A stretch of 64,000 nucleotides of DNA from Muscardinus avellanarius. Its lineage: Eukaryota; Chordata; Mammalia; Rodentia; Gliridae. Location: contig OY726567.1 in assembly GCA_963383645.1 (NCBI GenBank), forward strand, positions 63,457,234 to 63,521,233. Reading direction: 5' to 3'. Made by a program: the position numbers and the translations under genes. The notes under the pieces were generated by a model that searched no databases, was not told the DNA's origin, and saw only the letters and a program-made list of their open reading frames with translations. Shown piece after piece: positions 16,664 to 26,385 of this stretch (the first letter of the stretch is position 1; every line of letters starts with the position of its first letter).

Positions 16664-16852
16664 TGTTGCTTTAAGATAACCTTGTAATGTCTGAAATAGC
16701 TAACTTGTTAATGTAATCTTTAGAAGTTTTTTCTATAAAAGTCTGATTGCTCTCTCAATAAAACATGCAGTTGTACAGGATACTCTGCATCCCCTGTGTC
16801 CTGTGTTCAGCATGGCTCTACCCTTGGGTCTCCAGTACACTAGACCCTGACA
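16296..16852 (+). mobile_element. Solo LTR, 557 bp, ERVL-like, with 5-bp duplication
   Basis: TGTGAGAGTACTG to ACCCTGACA, flanked by TAATT at 16291-16295 and 16853-16857. CTATAAAAG near 16733 and CAATAAAAC near 16757 give plus orientation. A (TA)n tract of about 50 bp lies at 16610-16661. The paralogous position in unit 3 (about 36705-36720) has no LTR, so it is an empty site. The 5-bp duplication suggests class III; the family name is inference. Confidence 0.85.
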
Positions 16853-17408
16853 TAATTACCTGTTGATTTGGAAAAAAAAAAAAAAAAGAATGAACTAATG
16901 GTCTAATCAGAGTGTCCTTTTTCATTGAATTGTCACCTGAAGCTTTTCTTGGGGAAGGGACAGAGCAGAAAAGGAAAGAGGTCTGTAGCCTAAGTAGAAT
17001 CCAAAGGAGAAAGAGAACCTTAGTCTCTAAGAACGGAGAAAGGTGTAGCAAATGGAAAGAGAAAAGTTCTTGTCTTGGAGATGACTATATTAATCCTCAA
17101 GCCTGCATTGTGCTTTGCAGTTATGTCACATGTCCTGGATTCTCTATGATCAACTGAGTTGAGACACATTTTATCTTATCATTTCTTCCTACTGTCCTGG
17201 GTGTGAAGTTCTTGACTTTGTCTTTTATCCAAAGTTGTTACTTTGCTCCTATAAGACATATTTTCCATGTTTCAGTGAGTCCTGATCACAGGAAAAGAAA
17301 TGGAAGTTTGCTACTTTCACAGAAAAACCTCAGTATGTTCTTTGACCTTAGTAGATATTACAAGGGTGATGTGGACAGAGATACCAGGTTATCCTAGGAT
17401 AAAACAAC

Positions 17409-17627
17409 ATTTTTTTTTTTTTTTTGGTGCCGTAGTGGGGATGGAACCCAGGGGCATTCTACCTCCGAGCTACACTTCCAGCCCTATTTTTTGTTCTTTC
17501 ATTTGAAACAGGGTCTCACTGAGTTGTGAAGAGCCTTACTAAGGAGCTGAGACTGGCCGGGAACCGAGATCCTCTTCTCAGCCCTCCCAAATGCTGGGAT
17601 TACAAGCATGCACCACTACATCTGGCT
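17409..17627 (-). repeat. B1-dID-type SINE
   Basis: Poly-T then GGGGATGGAACCCAGGGGC to GCACCACTACATCTGGC. Confidence 0.85.
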
Positions 17628-17661
17628 ATTATAATAATTTTTTTTCTCCAGTGAGCCTTTT

Positions 17662-17874
17662 TTTCCCCCCCGGTAGTGGGGATGGAACCCAGGAGCATTC
17701 TACCTCTGAGCTATACCCCAGTTCTATTTTTTATTCTTTATTTTTGAAACAGGGTCTCATTGAGTTACAAACAGCCTCACTATATAGTAGCTGAGGCTGT
17801 CTTCGAACCACGATCCTCCTGTCTCAGCCTCCCAAATGCTGGGAATATAAGTGTGTGCCACCATACCCAGCTTT
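17662..17874 (-). repeat. B1-dID-type SINE with 14-bp target duplication
   Basis: CCAGTGAGCCTTTT at 17648-17661 and 17875-17888. Lies about 35 bp from the previous SINE, same orientation. Confidence 0.85.
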
Positions 17875-18419
17875 CCAGTGAGCCTTTTGCATGCTACTGC
17901 CCATGAGGGCTCTTGTATGTTCCCCTTTTAGCTATGCAGTGCCCACCCATTAATCATCTTTGATTTTTGCCATATTCATACTAACCCTCCAAAACTTACA
18001 TTTTCTCTACTGTAATTATCACTTGGTTGTCCTAAGAATAACACCTACACATAAATACATAAATTTATTGTAATTTTGAGAATAGTCCACTCACATTTTA
18101 AGAGTATACATTAGGACCTCTCTTGTTTTGAGCCATATCTTGTTATTTTGAGGGATTCAGCATGTCTAATTTTTTTTTTTTTTGCAACTCATATCAAGCC
18201 CATAAGAACACATAAGATACTTCGATTAGGAAAGAAAGGCTTTCTTACTCATGCACAGTAAGCAGCATGAAGACTCAGATTGTACCAACTTCTCTTTTCA
18301 CCACCAATTGTAATTTGGGTGATGTGGAGTTGCTCAGGTGGGTGCTACACAGGCACTGTGTTTGTATCAAATTCAAGGATCTCTGAGTATAGGAATCCAG
18401 TCTTAAGAACTGCTAACAA

Positions 18420-18614
18420 GCCGGGCATGGTGGCTCATGCTTGTAATCCCTGCGCTTGGGAGGCAGAGACAGGAGGATCGCGCAGGTTCAAAGCCAGCCA
18501 CGTCTGCTGGCTTAGGAGACCCTGTTTCTAAGTAAAAATATAAAATAGGTCTGGGAGTGTAGCCCGGAGGTAGAAGGGCTTCCAGGAACCCCAGTACCAC
18601 CAAAAAAAAAAAAA
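18420..18614 (+). repeat. B1-dID-type SINE ('TTCCAGG' subtype)
   Basis: GCCGGGCATGGTGGCTCATG to CCCCAGTACCACC plus A-tail. The linker carries a GTCTGCTGGC insertion, also seen as GCGTGCTGGC at 43920, marking a shared subfamily. Confidence 0.88.
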
Positions 18615-19304
18615 TTTTTTTTCTATAGATGGAGATGGTGAGTTTATTTCCCTGTGCAGAAAACAATTCTGTCTGTTATTCCAGAAGTCAACACAATCCT
18701 TATTAAAGCCCTTGTTTTTATAAGTATTCAATAACAAAAGTCTAGAACAAAAACTGAATAAGATATAAATGTGTATGAAGAACCCACAAAGAATCGTGTT
18801 GCAGAAATGTCCACTTCTCATTTTTTTTTTTTTACTTTGTTTTGACAAATATTTCTATAAGTGTACTAAGTGGCCAACATTTGTGATTGAAGTGGCTTTA
18901 AAGGACTGGTACTGAATTCATTCTGTTTACCACAGGCAACATTTTTACAATTATCCTTGAGTTTCCTACATTTTGGAGGCTGAGACAGGATGATCTTATG
19001 TTTGAGGCCAGAATGCCTTAACTTTGGAAGAGAAATAATTTTTTATTTACCACAATTCCTGGTACCACAAAAATAAAACAAAAATAATGACAATCATCAG
19101 AATGCGCTGCATCAGGATGAGGACAGCTTTACCATAATCACCTCCGCTATGGCCTTGTAAGTCTCATATTTAACTGGCCAAGGAAACCCCCAAACACAAA
19201 GAGTTTTACCTTACATAGACAAGTCACTTTTCCACAAGTTCTATGTTGATGTTTTAATTGTGATTTGTGACTAACCAGTAGATCAGTGTGCAAAGACATA
19301 CCTT

Positions 19305-20351
19305 TCACATTCTTAAAACATGAGGGAATCTTGTATTCTTTATCCAGACAAAGCAGATTCTAGATACAGCAGAGTCAGAGCTCATGAGAACGAAGGGGCT
19401 GATGGTGGGAAAGCACAAAGAAATTAGGTCAGTGGTTTGCAACAACCACCAGTAGGGATTATGGAAAAGAGCAGCGTAAACAGATAATATAGAGGAGAGA
19501 ATGTAGAAAGTCACAAAGGTGCACACCAGGACAAGGATGGTTTGTGTGGCTCTGGACTCAGGGGAGGACCGGGGGGAAACATTTATGCTATGAATGTGTT
19601 GAACCTGATGCCTGTGTCTGTAAAGGATGAAAGTCATGGAGCCACTGGACCAGATCATGAGCAGAGAAAATACAACTTCAGTAAATACAAATAATGATGC
19701 ATATATTGAGCCTATGAATTTGTTAGTATTTTCAATAGAACAGTACCCCAAATCCCTTCTCATTGTCATATTTGGACTACTCCATACGCCATATGCATAG
19801 AGAGGAAAAGTGAAATTGACAACCATGTACAGGATCCAGAAGAAAGAAATGGAGAAGCCAATATACTTGGGGGCTTTGACTTTAAGATCCTTCCAACAGG
19901 AGTTCATGGGGCTGATCATGATGTTCTGGAAGACGCTCAGGAGGCAAGTGATGGCAATGGAAACACTCCTGCCAACTCTCTGAATATACAAAATAAAGTG
20001 GCATCCAAAATCATTGAAGAAATGCTTCAAACCCAAAGCAGCTATTGTCTGAGGAATTCCTTTGGAGAGAATGACCAAGGAGTTGGCTATCATCAGGTGC
20101 TTGAGCATCAAATCTGTGGCCCTTAGTGTGCTTACACTGTAGTAAAGGACCAGATAGCAGTAAAGAAGAGAAAAATTTCCCAGAATTCCAGCTGTCATCT
20201 GTAATAAAAACATTGTTCCTATTGCCACGTCCTTGGGGGAAATTCTGTCATTCAGCCCATTTAAATTACTGCAGCAGTCATTCTGAGGAAAATGGCTTAT
20301 TACAAGTTTTTGTAGCCACATGCTGTTGTGCATAATTGAAGCCACCAGCAA
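19305..20351 (-). CDS. Vomeronasal type-1 receptor (V1R), unit 1
   Basis: A single-exon seven-transmembrane receptor of the V1R family, which detects pheromone-like ligands on vomeronasal sensory neurons and couples to Gi2 (family knowledge). The frame is intact. V1R motifs visible: MLKHLMIANSLVILSKGIPQ in TM2, LYIQRVGRSVSIAITCLLS in TM3, KAPKYIGFS before TM4, the extracellular-loop cysteines in FFNDFGC and DLGYC, an NMT glycosylation site, HRHQVQHIHS with SPRSSPE before TM6, and SLCFPTISPFVLM in TM7. It is about 85-90% alike with the 40 kb gene by eye. The start is uncertain: where the paralog has Met (RMDPRD) this gene has Ile (RISPKD, codon at 20241-20243). The open frame continues upstream to 20351 through a likely splice acceptor (CCATTTTCCTCAG, near 20280), so translation may instead begin at the Met in TM1 (20211-20213). 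Confidence 0.88.
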   Translation of the reverse strand: MLVASIMHNSMWLQKLVISHFPQNDCCSNLNGLNDRISPKDVAIGTMFLLQMTAGILGNFSLLYCYLVLYYSVSTLRATDLMLKHLMIANSLVILSKGIPQTIAALGLKHFFNDFGCHFILYIQRVGRSVSIAITCLLSVFQNIMISPMNSCWKDLKVKAPKYIGFSISFFWILYMVVNFTFPLYAYGVWSSPNMTMRRDLGYCSIENTNKFIGSIYASLFVFTEVVFSLLMIWSSGSMTFILYRHRHQVQHIHSINVSPRSSPESRATQTILVLVCTFVTFYILSSILSVYAALFHNPYWWLLQTTDLISLCFPTISPFVLMSSDSAVSRICFVWIKNTRFPHVLRM

Positions 20352-20704
20352 CTGTAGAGAGAGATTCAGGTAGGTAGCTTGATCTCATGGTTTTCAGGCC
20401 ATCCTTGGTAATGTGAGACTCCACTTAATTTTTTTTCTTTTTGTTTGTGAATGACTTTGAGTTATGGACCTGTGAGGTTGGCAAAGGCACCAAGATGCGC
20501 ATACTGGTGGGCAGAATTCCAGTGTATTTCATCAAAAGTCAGCAATAAATATCAGGTGATGTTTACTTGGAAGAAGCTATGAAAAGTGAGAGCAAATGGA
20601 AAGAAAGCATAATTCAACATTTCCCGAATAGATATTTGCTAATCACAGTGGGAAAAGACATCTTCAATCACTACCCACACCACAAGACTAATTATTTGTA
20701 TGTC

Positions 20705-20850
20705 TTAGTAGTTTGAGCCCAGAGTGTTCTATCACTGTGCCATGCCCCTAGTCCTTTTTCTTTTTTGCCACAGTCTCATTAAGATTCTGTGTTGCTGTGT
20801 GAACTTGTCTTAGCCTCCCAAGTGCTGGGATTACAGGTGTGATCCACCAC
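20705..20850 (-). repeat. Old SINE
   Basis: Ends CCCAAGTGCTGGGATTACAG and ACCACACCTGG. The paralogous copy is at about 41985-42110, so it predates the duplication. Confidence 0.7.
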
Positions 20851-21027
20851 ACCTGGAAACAAAGCTGTTCTGAGTAGATTTTTTTAAATCTCAATTTCAA
20901 AGGTAAGTAATGGAATTTTTGTAATAAGGAATGTTTCTTTGGTCTTAGGGAAATATATTCAATATCAGAAACGCATTGAGCTTATAGTCACAGTGACAAA
21001 CTGTCATATTAAGCATAGAAAAAGGTG

Positions 21028-21220
21028 TATGGGATGGTGCACATCTGTAATCTCAGGATTTGGGGGACAGGAGGATCTCAAGGTGGAGATGAGCCTAAGG
21101 AATATAGCCAAACTGTCAGCAACCTAGTGAGACTCTCTTTCAAAACAAAAAGAATAGAAATGGCTGGGGCTATAGCTTTGGGTATAATGATGGTTGGTTC
21201 AATCTCCAGTACTGTAATAA
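21028..21220 (+). repeat. Old SINE shared by units 1 and 3
   Basis: GGGATGGTGCACATCTGTAA to CAATCTCCAGTACTG; paralogous to 42250-42475. Confidence 0.65.
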
Positions 21221-21415
21221 AGAGCAAACTGTCATTAAATGCCTTATGTACACTGGGATGTGTGTGCATGAGATTAATGCTTCCAGTGTGAAGAAATCTT
21301 GCAGATGTAAGATAGAATAAAAATTTCAGAGAAACATAATACAAATGTATTATTAAATAATAAATATGGACAAAACATTCAGTGCCCGATTATGAATTGC
21401 CCAATAATAATGATG

Positions 21416-21632
21416 AGCCGGCCTTGGTGGCGCACGCTTGTAATCCCAGCGCTTGGGAGGCTGAGACAGGAGGATCGTACAGGTTCAAAGTCAGCCTCAG
21501 CTGGCTTAAGAGACCCTATTTCCAAATAAAATATAAAAAATAGGTCTGGGATGGGAGTGTAGCCTGGAGGTAGAAAGCCCCTGGGTTCCATATCCAGTAC
21601 CACCAAAAAAAAAAAAAAAAAAAAAAAAAAAA
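21416..21632 (+). repeat. B1-dID-type SINE, young
   Basis: GCCGGCCTTGGTGGCGCACG to CCAGTACCACC with an A-tail of about 28. A SINE also lies at 42589-42812 in unit 3 at a nearby but different site. Confidence 0.88.
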
Positions 21633-23440
21633 GAATACCTATGAATACCTTAAGTTGACATTTTATTATATTGTTCTGTAGAACAGTATCCTAAGTCCTT
21701 TTTTTCTGAACTGTGAAACTTTTATGTTCCATTGAATAAGCATATTACATAGAGAAAATAACATTAACATAATTAGGGTCTCGAGGACAATTGAAAACTC
21801 AATATGGTTGGGAATTTTATTTACAGTTCTACATACCTAAAGTTCTTGATGCTTATTGAAATTCTGGGCACATACAAAGGAGCATGGTGTGAGTGTAAAC
21901 ACTGCTAACTCTATGCATATAGAAAAAAAATCTGTGCCCAAATTCTTTATCAAATACTTAAAACAATAAGCTTCCATATTCTTAGAGACACCTTTAAAGA
22001 GAATGAATACATAGGAAGTGGCTCCAGATCCTCTCCATTATTCTGCTAGTATCTCTGTTGTTGGTATTTCATGGGACAGTTTTGGTTGTTAAAGTTTTTT
22101 TTTAATATAAATGTTCTATAGGCCAATATCAAATAAATATAGATACACATCTTTGGAGATCATAATGAAATGTAGTGCCCTAATGATCATCTAACCCTTC
22201 AGGACACAACCCTGTCTAAATTGCATTTAATGAAAGCAAGATAGACTCAATATTTAGTTTGGGCAGAAATATTCATTACGGGCTTTTCCAGAAACAAAAA
22301 TATAGTGATATCTATGAATTAAATTATCAAGCAACATTACCTTGTCCCTAAACTATCAAACATGAAATACAAACGTGAGAAATTAGTGTATAATAGAAAT
22401 TGAATTCTTAGTAATTTTAAGCTAAACAGTTATATTTACTAATACCTTGGCTTGGTGACACTGTGGGAACTAAGAAGCTTTTAAAAAACATTTATATACA
22501 AGACACATGTAAATATAATATGAGAGTGGATCGCAGAGACATTCTACCTATGACCTATATCTCCAGCCCTAGTTTTTAATTTGGTAATTTAAATCATGGT
22601 CTCCCAGTTTGCTGAGAGTTGAGGCTAATCTCTCCAACCTGTAGTTCTCCTAATTCAGCCCCCCAAGTACTATGATTACCAGAGTGCAGTACCATTCTTG
22701 GTTTAGAACCTTTGATAATACAAATTATTGTATATTATATACATTATCATGTTGAAAAAACTGCATCATGAATTTGGGATGACTGTTAGAAAATTATTAA
22801 GCCAAAGGACATAACACAAAATATATTTGGTCCTGACAACCTTTTTCTAATACTCATAATTTTAATGTTACCTTCACATAAATACTGTGTTTCTAAGTTC
22901 AACAGGGAAAGCAGTCACATTTCAATGCATGATTTTATCACATTTCAGTGCATGATTAAGTGGACTATAAATGTAGAGTAATATAAGAATATGTCTTATA
23001 AAAATTTGAGATCTTAGTTTCTGCATATGATTAGGTGAATCTTATACCAACTCTTTAGTGCATACTCAAGGAATTTATAAACAGAAATAGTATAACAATG
23101 AAAATTTAGCCTATGCTTCATGGAAGGTAATGTGAAAAGCAGTTTTGCTTCAACACCACTCTCCTTAGCATGTTTAAAATCAGATTTCATTAATCTGGGA
23201 TTATTAACCAGTAATCATCCTCAGTGAGGTTTTTATTAAACTACAATGGAGCCATAAGGATTGGCACAAGGACAGTAACACTACTCTTTTTCTTGCCTCA
23301 GATCATCGTGAAGGAATTCTCCTTCCTTATTTCCTTTTGTACTGGAACTGTTTCTACCTTAAAATTATTTTCCAGACTTGAGCACTTCCCCAGAATTTCT
23401 TTTCTTACTGACTCTGCTTCTCAGAATGAAATAGAAAATA
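21633..23440. other. V1R upstream flank, unit 1
   Basis: AT-rich non-coding sequence collinear with 42.83-44.89 kb. It contains one old SINE remnant (about 22528-22700, paralogous to 43985-44172). If the 23446 block is the V1R leader exon, this stretch is the leader intron. Confidence 0.5.
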
Positions 23441-23445
23441 CTCAC

Positions 23446-23620
23446 CACATTTCTTGCCTGAAAGTTGGTAGAGTCAGGTGAGAATCATGAAGACCAGCAC
23501 TGTGGGACAGAAAGGAGTCTGGGCCCTGAGATAAAAGATTTGCGATTCTGTGACATCACCTCCCCTCAGAGCTGCAATTATCATTTTACCTTTACTGGCA
23601 ATGACAGTATAGATTTGGGA
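23446..23620 (-). promoter_or_regulatory. Candidate V1R 5' leader exon and promoter block, unit 1
   Basis: The block is conserved in three duplication units (also 31605-31775 and 44900-45070). On the minus strand it ends GGCAAGAAATGTG|GTGAGTATT, a strong splice donor at 23441-23445. Just upstream is a well-kept core reading (plus strand) CCCCTCAGAGCTGCAATTAT then CATTTTACC, with homeodomain-like AATTA. Many V1R genes have non-coding 5' exons a few kb upstream of one coding exon (family knowledge). Promoter function is inferred from conservation and position. Confidence 0.5.
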
Positions 23621-23870
23621 AGCCCAAATCATTACTGAAAAATATTTTTCCCCAGTTGTTAATTACCAGAACCAATTATAAGTTTATTTAAAGTATCCTC
23701 AAAATAACTGTTGAAGTGTTTGTGAGAGGCTCTTTAGTTTTCCACGATCCCTGAAGCCTGCCTGGGTCTCATGTGGAAGGGGCAGGAAATATTGCAGTAG
23801 GAGGTAGGAGAGAATTGCACCAAATTTTGTATGTCTCACTGGACTTCTTTCCTGAGTTCTTCCACATGTT

Positions 23871-26385
23871 TGTGAATGTACATCATGTACATTAGGGAAT
23901 TTCTCTCTTCCCCTCTTTCCACCCCCCTCAGTTAGGTCACCTTATGTGCTAATCTATGGTTTCTCCTTCTTCATCTAGAGTTCCTCCTATGAACCGTTTT
24001 CTCCATAGCTTATGCATATTAGGGAGAACATCTGAGTTCTCACTTTTCATGACTGACTAATCTCACTTAGTATAATGTTCTCCAGTTCCATCCATTTCCC
24101 TGTTAATGAGATGATTGTGTCCTTTATGGCTGAGTAAAATTCCATTGTGTACATATCTCATAGTTTGGTAATCTATTCATCTGTAGATGGACATCTTGGC
24201 TGGTTCCATAGTTTGGCAATGGTGAATTGTGCAACTATGAACATAGATAATACATACATTAGTTTGGTAGTTTGTTTTCTATTCTTTTGGGTAGATGCCC
24301 AGAAGTGGTATTGCTGGATCATAGGTAGGTTTGTTCCCATTCTTCTAAGGATCCTCTATACTGTTTTTCAAAGTGGTTGCACTAATTTGCAATCTCACCA
24401 ACAATGTATTAGAGTTCCTACTTCTCCACATCCTTGCTAACATTTGTTGTTGTATTTTGAATGATTGCCATTTTACTTGTAGATTGCTGATGATGTTGAA
24501 CATTTTTTCATGCATTTATTGGCCATTTGAATCTCTTGTGAAATGTCTATTCAGTTCACATGACCATTTTTTGATTGAGTTTTTTCTTAGTGTTGAGTTT
24601 CTTTTTTAAAATTTTATTGGTGCATTATATTCATACATCTTAATGGGATACAAAATGGTGGAGACATACATGCACACATCACCCAATTAGCCCTTTCCCA
24701 GTTTCCACCCCATTCCCTCCTCTTTCCTCCTTCTCATGTTTGGTATGCTTTGTTTGTTAACATTAAACTTTATCTCTGTATATTCTAGTTATTAGTCCTC
24801 TATCAGAGGAGTAGGTGGCAAAAATTTTCTTCCATTCTGTTGGCTCTCACTTGAGGTTCTTGATAGTTTCCTTTGCTGTACAAAAGCTCTTCAGTTTAAT
24901 ATAACCCCGCATATTGATCCTCCTTTTAGTTTCTTGTACCTTTAGGATCTGGTTGAGAAAGTATTACCTGTGCCTATGTGTTGCAGTGTTAGACCTATGC
25001 CCTCTTCAAGGAGTCTCAAAGTCTCTGGTCTATTTTTCCAAGTCTTTGATCCATCTTGAATTGACTCTTGTGCAGAGTGAGAAAGTGGGGTTTATTTTCA
25101 TTTTTCTGCATATGGTTAACCAGTTTTGCCAAAACCATTTTTTGAACAGGCTATTTTTTTTCCCAGTGTATGTTTTTTGGTTCTTTTGTAAAAAATGAGT
25201 TGACTTTCAGTGTGCAGTTTTGTTTCTGAGCTTTCTGTTCTTCTCCATTGGTCTGTATATCTGTTTTTGTGCCACTGCCATGCATATTTTATTACTATGA
25301 CTTTGTAGTATAGTTTAAAGTTAGGTATTGTGATTTCTTTTTTTTTTGTGTGTGTGTGTGTGGGCCTGGGCATGGAACCCAGGGGCATTTGGTCTCTGAG
25401 CTACACCCCCTGCCCTACTTTTTATTTTGAAACAGGGTCTCACTGAGTTCCAAAGAGCCTCACTAAGTAGCTGAGGCTGTCCTTGAACCACGATCCTCTG
25501 GTCTCAGCCTCCCAAATGCTGGGATTACAAGCGTGTGCCACTACGCCCGGCTAGGTATTGTGATTTCTTTTGCGTGTTTTTTGTTGCTGAGAACTACTTT
25601 GGCTATTATGGGTTTTTTGTTGTTCCAAATGAATTTAAGGACTGATTTTTCTATGTCTGTGAGGAATGACCATGGTAATTTAATTGGTATTGCATTGAAT
25701 CTGTACATCACTTTTGGAAGAGTGGCCATCTGCCTATCCAAGAACATGGAAGATCTTTCCATCATCTTAAGGTCTTCTTTGATTTCTTTTTTTGAGTGTT
25801 ATAATTTTCTTTGTAGAGGACTTTTATCTTGTTGGCTAAGTTTCTTCCTAAGTATTTTTTTATATCTTGATTGGAAGTGTTTTTGGGATTTTTTTCTCAG
25901 TGGATTTATGGTTGGCATACAGAAAAGCTTCTGATTTTTTTAAGATTGATTTTGTATCCAGACACTGCTGAATCTGTTTATCAGTTCTAAAAGCCTCTTG
26001 GTTGAGTTTGTTAGGTCTTCTAAGTATAGTATCATGTCATCTGCAAAGAGCTATAGTTTTAGATCTTTCTTCCCTATTTGTACTCATTTGATTTTCTTTT
26101 TTTTCCTTATTGCTTTGGCTAGAGTCTCAAGTACTATATTGAAAAGAAGTGGTAATAATGGACATCCTTGTCTTGTTCCTGTTTTTAGGGGGAATTCTTG
26201 CAGTTTTCCCCAATTAATATGATGTTGACTGTGGGCCTATTGTATATTGCCTTTCTGATGTTGAGGTATGTTCCTTCTATTCTTATTCTTTGCAGGGATT
26301 TTAGCATAAATGGATGTTAGATTTTGTCAAATGAATTTTCAGCATCTACTGGAATGATCATGTGATTTTTGTGTTTGGTTCTTTT
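23871..26385 (-). mobile_element. L1 3' part, broken
   Basis: Plus strand carries, in order, L1 3' UTR, the ORF2 C-terminal region and ORF2 up to the RT region (near 26380). It aligns with 48.75-51.08 kb. A second L1 3'-end fragment (24604-24765) and a SINE (25342-25551) interrupt it. The antisense fragment at 25541-25765 reads as ORF2 ([17 protein letters not shown]). Confidence 0.85.
25342..25551 (-). repeat. SINE in L1 with 20-bp target duplication
   Basis: TAGGTATTGTGATTTCTTTT at 25322-25341 and 25552-25571. 'ATGGAACCC' subtype with a (GT)n near its tail. Confidence 0.93.

Larger units (their letters stand above)
14880..23870. repeat. V1R segmental duplication unit 1
   Basis: Collinear with 35.7-45.3 kb. 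Matching anchors, in order: GATGGGAAAGGGTTAATATT (14968) with GATGGGAAGGGGTTAATATT (35769); AGGAGCTGAAGTT (15391) with 35990; AAAGTTGTTAC...TTTTCCATGTT (17231) with 37095; GCACAGTAAGCAGCATGA (18254) with 37937; the V1R gene; and the conserved 5' block (23446-23620) with 44900-45070. SINEs and one LTR differ between units. Boundaries are approximate. Confidence 0.8.
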
